A stretch of DNA of 13,440 bases, taken from Candidatus Aminicenantota bacterium. GTDB taxonomy: Bacteria > Acidobacteriota > Aminicenantia > Aminicenantales > Aminicenantaceae. The stretch lies in contig JAUWYH010000019.1 in NCBI GenBank assembly GCA_030615975.1, positions 1-13,440 on the forward strand. Direction: 5' to 3'. Both the position numbers and the translations under genes were made by a program. Shown piece after piece: positions 8,043-13,440 of the stretch; position 1 is the first letter of the stretch; each line of letters begins with the position of its first letter. The notes under the pieces were generated by a model, which saw only the letters and a program-made list of their open reading frames with translations, was not told where the DNA came from and made no database searches.

Positions 8043-8118
8043 AGCTAACGATAGATCAAATACTTGCTGCGTTTAAGAAGAAATGTAAAATATTCCGGGC
8101 ACTCAGTATGTTTTATCT

Positions 8119-10290
8119 TTATTGAGAAGTGACATTTGAGAGATATCGGCTTAGTCCTGTCTTCTTTACGATAGTGAAAGCTTCCTCGGGGGATATACCT
8201 TTTTTAAGTCGGAAAGATTCAAGGATGCGAATTATAGATAGAGCCACTTCAGCTGTCTGGCCGGCCCTTTGTTTTTTACCTTTAAGGAATTTTATAACAT
8301 CAAACAAAACAGCATTGGCTTCACCATAGGATATGGGTTTTCGGATACCACAAAGCTTTACCCACTTGGTCTGCCTCAAGATGTCGTTCACATGGGACTG
8401 AATGAGGTAGGTCGCTCGGCCTATGAGCTTGAGATTGCTTGGGCTGACATTGGTCATGGTGTTTCCGATGACTTTCCCCAATCGGGCCATGACAGCAGTA
8501 GAGTGAGCATTTAGGAGAACTTTAAGTGCAATCTGTTGGTTAAGACTAAAGGGGTCGTTTTTTTCTTTTACGTTTATGATGACTAAAGAGTTTTTTCCAT
8601 TTTCCTCAAACCCAGGAATTTTTTTGATTTTTTTTGAGATGTCCTTTTGAGATCTTTCTGTGATAAAAATAAGAGCTAATCTAGCTTCCTTCTTTAAAAA
8701 AAGATCGATAAATATTCTAAAGTAGGAGTCCTTTTTCTCAAGCTCCCTTTCTTCAGGGTTGAGGAGAACGGCAACTCCAAGGTCTTTGGGATTGGGAGCA
8801 CGATTTTTCAGGTTGAAATCAGACAAGGAAAAATCATAAAGAAATTGTTGGTTTTCTCCAGCGTTTTTAAGACTCTCAAGAGCTGCTTTTTTGAGAAAGG
8901 GATCTTGTATTTCTTCTTCAAAAGGCTTTTTGTAGAATTCAGAGGAGAGTCCTCTGAATGGCCTCCCGAGGAAGGCCTGCCAGGCTTCTTTAAGGCTTGC
9001 GACAGCAGTCCAGACCTGAATCCAGCATTTTCTTTTTCGTTCTTTGACCGTATCCAGAGGGAAAAGACGGAAAGTGGGACTCCTTTCTGTGCTATCGATA
9101 AAAACAGTAATCAGTCCTTTTTTGGCAAAATAAGTGGAAAAATGTCCTGTTTTGTATGTCTCGGCCTCAAGTTCTGTGAATTTAGCTAGGGCGGGTAGAC
9201 TCTTTTTTAGTTTGATAAGGATAAGAGCGAAGTCTTTTAGTTTTTCTTCGAGAATAATCGGATCTTTAAACCCTATTTTTGCCATTTCTTTTTTCGAGAG
9301 GATGTTACGGAATGTGCGGTCAATAGCGGTTTGAAGAATGTTGCCAATGACGAACGTTTCTATGGTTGTTGCCTGCATACGAGTCGATCCTGTTATCCCC
9401 TGAGGGCCTGTTGTCAGATTTATCTTTGAAATTCCCGGTTCTTCAAGGACTTTTCGGCTTCGTTCAAAAGGAAGAAGCCTTGTTTCAGGATTGTTATAAA
9501 CAAAAAAGAGCTTGCTTCTGCTTTTTTCTGGCTTGTAATCTTTTTCTTTTTTCCACTGGTCGAGTGCAGCAAGTATTGTCCCGATAACAGACGATGTTTC
9601 TCCTCCTTCAGTGACGCAGAAAACGACATCTCCTTTTTTTATTTTCCTGTCTTCAAGCTGGAGGCGTCCGATAAGCTGCAAGTCTTCAAACCCTTCCAAG
9701 GAGCTGATCAGAGCCCTGTCTGCACCTGTCATTTCTCCAATCAGCCGATCTTCGATGTATTCCCCGAGATGAGGTTTGATCTTTAGCCAGATCTTTTTTC
9801 TTTCCTTGATTTTTCTCCAGAAAGGGCGCCAGAAAGTGCTTTCCATTTGTTTGGCCAATCGTCCGGTGGCTCCGCAGCCATAAATATATATTTTGTTTTT
9901 AGAGAGAAGAGCATTTTCTATTGCCTGAACAGCTCTTTCCAAAACTTCTTTTTCTTTGGCTAAACCGTCAAGCCTTTCCACTATATCTTCATCTACAGAA
10001 AGAAGCACCTTCAGACCGCTCTCGTAATCTTTTTGGATTCTTTCACTTAGATTCCAGGTTTTGGAATGTCGCTGTTCTGTAAGAAGGGTATGGAGCTGAA
10101 ATTGAGTTTTATTCTGGACATAATCCATAGATTCAGGGGAGGGAGTGATATCCAGAAGTTTAAGCAAGCTTATTTTTTCTTCAGCCACGGGCTCCTTCTC
10201 CTGCCTCCTGGCCGAAATAGGGAAATTGATAAGGAGAAATGAAAAGAAAAGGATGAAAAAAATCTTTTTACCCATATTGACTCTTATCAT
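8119..10290 (-). CDS. Double-SIS protein of the MurQ/GCKR family with predicted signal peptide
   Basis: The product has 723 residues. ATG 10290 is chosen because AAGAAGGAG (10300-10308) lies 9 nt upstream. Other in-frame ATGs are 10329 (no SD) and 10275 (weak SD). Residues 1-9 are basic, 10-27 are very hydrophobic and end in PISA, so a cleaved signal peptide is likely; there is no lipobox Cys. The first SIS (sugar-phosphate binding) domain has YGCGATGRL (137-145), EGFED (199-203), TEGGETSS (227-234) and GPQGITGSTRM (295-305). A second SIS-like part (about 370-590) includes STERSPTF (E402-F407). Then LGKVIGNTM (604-612) with the following NVSPSNLKLIGRA matches the C-terminal helix region of MurQ and GCKR. 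MurQ (about 300 aa) is a cytoplasmic MurNAc-6-phosphate etherase. GCKR (625 aa) has two SIS domains plus a helical lid, as here. The MurQ acidic Glu position is not cleanly conserved, so etherase activity is doubtful. Substrate and role are unknown. Confidence 0.85.
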   Translation of the reverse strand: MIRVNMGKKIFFILFFSFLLINFPISARRQEKEPVAEEKISLLKLLDITPSPESMDYVQNKTQFQLHTLLTEQRHSKTWNLSERIQKDYESGLKVLLSVDEDIVERLDGLAKEKEVLERAVQAIENALLSKNKIYIYGCGATGRLAKQMESTFWRPFWRKIKERKKIWLKIKPHLGEYIEDRLIGEMTGADRALISSLEGFEDLQLIGRLQLEDRKIKKGDVVFCVTEGGETSSVIGTILAALDQWKKEKDYKPEKSRSKLFFVYNNPETRLLPFERSRKVLEEPGISKINLTTGPQGITGSTRMQATTIETFVIGNILQTAIDRTFRNILSKKEMAKIGFKDPIILEEKLKDFALILIKLKKSLPALAKFTELEAETYKTGHFSTYFAKKGLITVFIDSTERSPTFRLFPLDTVKERKRKCWIQVWTAVASLKEAWQAFLGRPFRGLSSEFYKKPFEEEIQDPFLKKAALESLKNAGENQQFLYDFSLSDFNLKNRAPNPKDLGVAVLLNPEERELEKKDSYFRIFIDLFLKKEARLALIFITERSQKDISKKIKKIPGFEENGKNSLVIINVKEKNDPFSLNQQIALKVLLNAHSTAVMARLGKVIGNTMTNVSPSNLKLIGRATYLIQSHVNDILRQTKWVKLCGIRKPISYGEANAVLFDVIKFLKGKKQRAGQTAEVALSIIRILESFRLKKGISPEEAFTIVKKTGLSRYLSNVTSQ

Positions 10291-10777
10291 CGAGAATATC
10301 TCCTTCTTGCCAATCCTTAATCCAGTCATTCACTCTGAAAATTTTCATTTTTCCATCCGAAGTGGAGCAGATGATGCGATTAAGGCCTGCATTGATAATC
10401 ATCTTTTTACAGATAAAACAAGGAAAGGCGTTAATAGGCTCTTCTTTTCCGGAGACGCTGCCAAAGATGTATATGTCGCCTCCCAAGATGTTCACACCTG
10501 CTCGGGCTGCGTTGATAATGGTGTTTTGTTCGGCATGAACGCTGCGACACAGCTCGTAGCGCTGGCCGTGAGGGATATTGAGTTTATCTCTCAGGCAAAA
10601 ACCATGTTCAAAGCTATCTTTGGTTTTTCTCGGAGCTCCAACGTATCCTGTGGATATGATTTGGTCATCACGGATAATGATAGCGCCTATAGATCGGCGA
10701 AAACAGGTGCTCCGGTTGGCTACCTCATTGGCAATATTTAGATAGTATTCATCTTTGGAGATTCTTTTCGTCCTCAT
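10268..10777 (-). CDS. dCMP deaminase (deoxycytidylate deaminase, ComEB-like)
   Basis: This 169-residue zinc enzyme is predicted to convert dCMP to dUMP, feeding dTMP synthesis. Zinc and catalytic residues are H81 and E83 in SVHAEQN, and C120 and C123 in PCFICKK. The upstream signature STCFRRSIGAIIIRDDQIISTGYVGAPR (residues 23-50) is characteristic of dCMP deaminases and unlike cytidine or tRNA deaminases. Length is typical (150-190). GGAG (10786-10789) lies 8 nt before the ATG. The start overlaps the stop of the kinase gene in ATGA, and the end overlaps the SIS gene by 23 nt. Together with the upstream P-loop kinase this suggests a deoxynucleotide role. ComEB is a name used for the Bacillus homologue; competence is not implied. 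Confidence 0.93.
   Translation of the reverse strand: MRTKRISKDEYYLNIANEVANRSTCFRRSIGAIIIRDDQIISTGYVGAPRKTKDSFEHGFCLRDKLNIPHGQRYELCRSVHAEQNTIINAARAGVNILGGDIYIFGSVSGKEEPINAFPCFICKKMIINAGLNRIICSTSDGKMKIFRVNDWIKDWQEGDILDDKSQYG
10300..10308 (-). promoter_or_regulatory. Shine-Dalgarno deciding the SIS-protein start
   Basis: Read on the minus strand this is AAGAAGGAG, followed by ATATTCTCG and then ATG (10290-10288). Spacing of 9 nt is good. It lies inside the coding end of the upstream dCMP deaminase gene, so the two genes overlap by 23 nt. The choice matters because it places the hydrophobic stretch within the first 27 residues, as a signal peptide would require. Confidence 0.7.
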
Positions 10778-11313
10778 AATAATTTCTCCAGCTTTTGATA
10801 TAGACTTTCGAGTGTGTCGTTATTATCAATTTTGAAATCTGCAAGCCTCATGCAGTTTCGCAACTGCTGGGCTTTCTTGCGATTCGTCATCTCTTCGGCT
10901 TCTTTCTCGATAAACTCCTGAAGAGTTGAAGCTGATTCCGCTCTTCCTCTTTTTTTCACTCTTTCATATCTTAACTCAACATGGGAATCGATCGCCAGAA
11001 GGATAAAATTTTTTTGCATTCTCAGGTATTCGATTTCTTTAGGATTTCGAATGCTGTCTATAACGGCTTTTCCCATAATCTTTTTCATAACAAGCCTCGC
11101 CAGGATATCAGGCCCAAATTTTTCTCTTAATCGATTTCCCATTTGGATCAAGTTGTCCCGGCTCGTTTGTTTCCCCTTTTTTTTGAGTTCATCCCGGATC
11201 AGATCAGATAGGGAAAAGTAGGCATAACCTTTTTTTCTGAAAAAAGCCGCCACTTCTCCTTTACCTGCACCATTTGTTCCTGTCAGCCCAATAAGACTCA
11301 CCTTTTTTTTCAT
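10774..11313 (-). CDS. Small P-loop nucleotide kinase (dephospho-CoA kinase/dNMP kinase-like)
   Basis: The product has 179 residues. The Walker A motif is GTNGAGKG (12-19), with K18. Then come YFSLSDLIRDEL, RDNLIQMGNRLREKFGPDILA, AVIDSIRNPKEIEYLR and a lid-like VELRYERVKKRGR. This pattern belongs to the nucleoside monophosphate kinase-like P-loop group that includes dephospho-CoA kinase, UPF0200 proteins and dNMP kinases. The sequence shows no feature that settles the substrate. The neighbour on the 3' side is a dCMP deaminase joined by an ATGA overlap, so a deoxynucleotide such as dCMP or dUMP/dTMP is the favoured guess. The N-terminal half of fungal Dcd1, as I recall it, is a degenerate version of this kind of domain, fused ahead of the deaminase. 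The SD is weak; the start overlaps the aldehyde dehydrogenase stop in ATGA, so coupling is likely. Confidence 0.85.
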   Translation of the reverse strand: MKKKVSLIGLTGTNGAGKGEVAAFFRKKGYAYFSLSDLIRDELKKKGKQTSRDNLIQMGNRLREKFGPDILARLVMKKIMGKAVIDSIRNPKEIEYLRMQKNFILLAIDSHVELRYERVKKRGRAESASTLQEFIEKEAEEMTNRKKAQQLRNCMRLADFKIDNNDTLESLYQKLEKLL

Positions 11314-12953
11314 TTTCTGAAGAGCCGGGGAAGACTCTTTATAAAATTAGAGATAGGAATTCCTGCCTTTATCGTGGGTAAATAAGCTATAAGGGAAAAC
11401 ATAGCTTTAGTTTTTTCCAATAACCGTTCATAATGAAAAAAGATTAGAGATTTTTCTAACACCTTTGACCATCTAGCATTGTAGGGATACCACCAGAGTT
11501 GGGTCCTTTTTTTAGCAAAGTCTAGACTGATAAATTTGATATTTACCAGTTCCCGAAGACCAAATGGTCCATGGGAGTGACCCAATCCCGTCTGCTTAAT
11601 TCCTCCCCATATTGCCCCAGGCTCCACAAAGGAAAACATGTGGTCGTTCACAGTGACAGAACCTGCTTCGATTTTTTCAGCCATCCATGAAGCCATTTTT
11701 TTATCACTTGTCCAGATAGAAGCAGTCAAGCCGTAGCGGCAGTCGTTAGCTAGAGAAACAGCTTCCTCTGGATCAGAAAAGGTCATGATCGGCAGGACAG
11801 GTCCGAATGTTTCATCCTGCATAACTTTCATAGAGTGGTTGACTTCTGAGAGGATCGTTGGCTGGAGAAAATAACCAGGGAGGTCCTTTATCCTTTTCCC
11901 TCCATATAATACCCGGGCTCCTTTTCCTTTGGCGTCTTCAATATGTTCTTCTACAACTTCTAATTGTCGGAGAGTAGTCATCGGTCCCATGTCAACTTCA
12001 GGTTCAAGAGGATGACCTACTTTTAATTTCTCTGTAAGACTCAAAACGCGCTCGATAAATTCCTCCGCAATTTCTCTGGAGACATAAACTCTCTCCACAG
12101 AACCGCAGCTCTGCCCACTGTTCATGAAACCTGCCCAAACTGCTCCTTTGGAAGCTCTTTCAAGATCAGCATCCTTGAGAACAATCATCGGATCTTTTCC
12201 TCCCAATTCAAGAACAATATTGGCTAAATTTCGGCTGGCAAGTTCCATTATTCGTTTGCCTGTGGGAACACTTCCAGTGAACATAATAGTTTGAATATCT
12301 GGGTTTGATATCATTTCTTCAGCAAGTGGAACCTTGCAATTTACAATATTTAAAATACCAGGAGGGATCCCAGCTTCCATAAAGATTTCACCGAGAAGAA
12401 GTGCCGCTAAAGGAGTTGATGTTGAAGGCCTGAGAATAACTGTGTTTCCAGCTGCAAGAGAACTCAGCACGTCATAAAAAGGAATCAGAAAAGGAAAATT
12501 CCATGGCGAGATGATGAGTGTAACACCTAAAGGTTGAAAGTGAAAAGAACTTTTTTTATGGAAAAAAAGGACAACATGATGTTTCATCTTTTTTGTCTTT
12601 AACGGTTTATGCATGTTCTGTCTGTAGTAGTCCAGGGCATCAAGAGCTCCCAATATTTCTACGGATAAGGATTCAACAAGGGGAGAACCTTTCTCATTTG
12701 TGATTAGACGAGCTGTTTCGTTCGATCTGCGGAGAAGGATTTTTTTTGCTCTTTGGAAAATTTTCTTTTTTTCCTCAAGGTCAACGTCTTTCCAGATATA
12801 AAAAGCACTTTTTGCTGCTTGAACAGCTTCCCTGCATTCCTTAGAGGAAGCAAGGCAGACTTCACCCACGGGTTCCAAAGTTGCCGGGTTTATGGATTTT
12901 ATTTTTTGTGGCGTTTCAACTCGCCTGTTATCAATGATTAGTCTTGTGTCCAT
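11310..12953 (-). CDS. NAD(P)-dependent aldehyde dehydrogenase with C-terminal extension
   Basis: This 547-residue protein belongs to the ALDH superfamily, which oxidises an aldehyde to the carboxylate using NAD(P)+. The catalytic Cys is C283 in GQSCGSVERV, the general-base Glu is E249 in LELGGKDP, and the oxyanion Asn is N152 in SPWNFPFLIPF. FTGSVPTG (cofactor loop), FGPVLPI and the C-terminal GGIKQTGLGHSHGP are all present, so the enzyme should be active. After the normal core end (FISLDF) there are about 60 extra residues that begin KKRTQLWWYPYN and finish with hydrophobic and basic stretches ending SLPRLFRK. Such a tail could form a membrane-contact helix; this is inference. Substrate is unknown; the class resembles medium- or long-chain and aromatic aldehyde enzymes, but I cannot choose. 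AGGA lies about 10 nt before the ATG. There is a 5 nt gap after the preceding gene. Confidence 0.95.
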   Translation of the reverse strand: MDTRLIIDNRRVETPQKIKSINPATLEPVGEVCLASSKECREAVQAAKSAFYIWKDVDLEEKKKIFQRAKKILLRRSNETARLITNEKGSPLVESLSVEILGALDALDYYRQNMHKPLKTKKMKHHVVLFFHKKSSFHFQPLGVTLIISPWNFPFLIPFYDVLSSLAAGNTVILRPSTSTPLAALLLGEIFMEAGIPPGILNIVNCKVPLAEEMISNPDIQTIMFTGSVPTGKRIMELASRNLANIVLELGGKDPMIVLKDADLERASKGAVWAGFMNSGQSCGSVERVYVSREIAEEFIERVLSLTEKLKVGHPLEPEVDMGPMTTLRQLEVVEEHIEDAKGKGARVLYGGKRIKDLPGYFLQPTILSEVNHSMKVMQDETFGPVLPIMTFSDPEEAVSLANDCRYGLTASIWTSDKKMASWMAEKIEAGSVTVNDHMFSFVEPGAIWGGIKQTGLGHSHGPFGLRELVNIKFISLDFAKKRTQLWWYPYNARWSKVLEKSLIFFHYERLLEKTKAMFSLIAYLPTIKAGIPISNFIKSLPRLFRK

Positions 12954-12958
12954 GTGAT

Positions 12959-13440
12959 TTACATCCTACCTTTGATGAATCTTTTGACCCAAGAAAGAAA
13001 AAGATAGAAATATGTATCTATGATGAGATCGAACCTAAAGAGAGGATTTATAATACCAGTTTTTAGGAAGAGCCACAGAACGAGGTCTTTATGCTTGGGA
13101 GGGCAGCCTCTGATTCTTCTTGATTTTCCAGCCTTAATCTTTCCCAGAATTTCAGAACAAGTGCCAATAACCATTAATCTCCTGGCTGAGACATCACCAT
13201 CATATTTACCCAGGACAACTGTCCAAGAAGGAAGCTTTTTCCAGAGTTTAGGCTTTCTGTCTTTGATCATGTAGAGCCAGTCTAGAAGAATACCGTGACA
13301 CCCGCCGCTGCAATAGGGTTCGCCGCAGAGGACCTTTATGCCGCAGTCGACTTCATCAACCCTAATCAGGCCAATATCCCAAGTTTTCGTTTTTTTCTGA
13401 ACTTCTTCAAGAGTCGTGTCTCCTTCGATTTCAATCTCAT
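12959..13440 (-). CDS. Cysteine-rich protein, possibly DUF362-like (3' part)
   Basis: An open frame enters from the right edge of the window and ends at TAA 12961-12959, with 159 residues visible. A Met at 13270 could be taken as a start, but the frame stays open upstream to the edge and codes for a plausible conserved segment, so the gene is larger. The visible part has a Cys cluster C-x5-C-x4-C-x3-C (DCGIKVLCGEPYCSGGC), then VIGTCSE, then RRIRGCPPKHKD. The GCPP motif and the order of Cys residues recall the end of some DUF362 proteins, some of which are Fe-S-related; this family call is tentative. The end is hydrophobic then basic (FYLFLSWVKRFIKGRM), which may touch the membrane. It lies 5 nt ahead of the aldehyde dehydrogenase, so it is probably in the same operon. 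Function unknown. Confidence 0.75.
   Translation of the reverse strand, partial: EIEIEGDTTLEEVQKKTKTWDIGLIRVDEVDCGIKVLCGEPYCSGGCHGILLDWLYMIKDRKPKLWKKLPSWTVVLGKYDGDVSARRLMVIGTCSEILGKIKAGKSRRIRGCPPKHKDLVLWLFLKTGIINPLFRFDLIIDTYFYLFLSWVKRFIKGRM

Noticed and set aside
8031..8071. Inverted repeat CGCAGC (8031-8036) / GCTGCG (8066-8071) across the end of atpD as an operon terminator
   Set aside because: The stem is only 6 bp with a 29 nt loop and is followed by just TTTAAG, with no T-run; it is likely chance.
8102..8126. Inverted repeat CTCAGTA / TATTGAG in the convergent gap as a shared terminator
   Set aside because: Seven pairs including one G-T, an AT-rich 11 nt loop and no T-run on either strand. 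It is not a convincing intrinsic terminator.
8129..9629. Several plus-strand and alternative minus-strand open frames of 66-114 codons opposite the SIS gene
   Set aside because: They lie antisense to or out of frame with a well-supported 723-codon gene, have low-complexity Phe/Ser-rich products, and lack recognisable motifs or good SDs.
10145..10741. A 198-codon plus-strand open frame across the deaminase and SIS genes
   Set aside because: It is the complement of the dCMP deaminase, whose zinc motifs are unmistakable. The plus-strand product has no family features.
10268..11313. Kinase-deaminase pair as a complete antiphage AvcID-type defence system
   Set aside because: The deaminase looks like ordinary housekeeping dCMP deaminase, the genes are separate, and the tightly overlapped genes leave no room for a separate antitoxin RNA gene. 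Defence is not supported beyond the loose domain analogy.
13020..13274. An 84-codon plus-strand open frame near the right edge
   Set aside because: The minus-strand frame is open through to the window edge, carries a conserved-looking Cys pattern and fits the operon spacing; the plus-strand frame has no support.

Overview
The window reads as a bacterial chromosome segment with two convergent, tightly packed operons and almost no non-coding DNA. The plus strand (1-8042) carries a nearly complete A/V-type (rotary V-type) ATPase operon. The minus strand (13440 down to 8119) carries an unrelated five-gene cluster. Neither promoter is inside the window. Shine-Dalgarno (SD) sequences, frequent ATGA stop/start overlaps, and coding sequence rich in A and G all fit a bacterium. 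Bacteria with a V-type enzyme include Thermus/Deinococcus, spirochaetes, Chlamydiae, Synergistetes, some Firmicutes and uncultured anaerobic phyla such as Aminicenantes. An uncultured anaerobe is my guess, at low confidence; the sequence does not fix the phylum.

Plus strand: the gene order is G/H stalk (partial)-I-K-E-C-F-A-B-D, the same as in the Thermus and Enterococcus hirae V-type operons. A and B form the catalytic head, with Walker A lysine K237, catalytic E260 and arginine finger R350. D and F form the rotor shaft, C couples the shaft to the ring, K forms the ring, I is the membrane stator, and E with G/H form the peripheral stalks. The K subunit keeps every residue known to bind Na+ in E. 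hirae NtpK, so a Na+-coupled enzyme is likely. Subunits E (138 aa) and C (261 aa) are clearly shorter than usual, while the catalytic, rotor-shaft and membrane subunits have normal lengths. K has an unusually strong SD, as expected for a subunit needed in many copies.

Minus strand, in transcription order: the 3' part of a cysteine-rich, possibly DUF362-like protein; an aldehyde dehydrogenase with a C-terminal basic/hydrophobic tail; a small P-loop nucleotide kinase; a dCMP deaminase; and a large double-SIS protein of the MurQ/GCKR family with a predicted signal peptide. Spacing is +5, -4, -4 and -23 nt, so co-transcription and translational coupling are likely. The kinase-deaminase pair has the same domain order as the fused fungal dCMP deaminase Dcd1. 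The SIS protein is the most unusual gene here: it has the layout of vertebrate glucokinase regulatory protein but appears to be exported.

I see no mobile element, CRISPR array, rRNA or tRNA, and no gene-free stretch longer than 76 bases.
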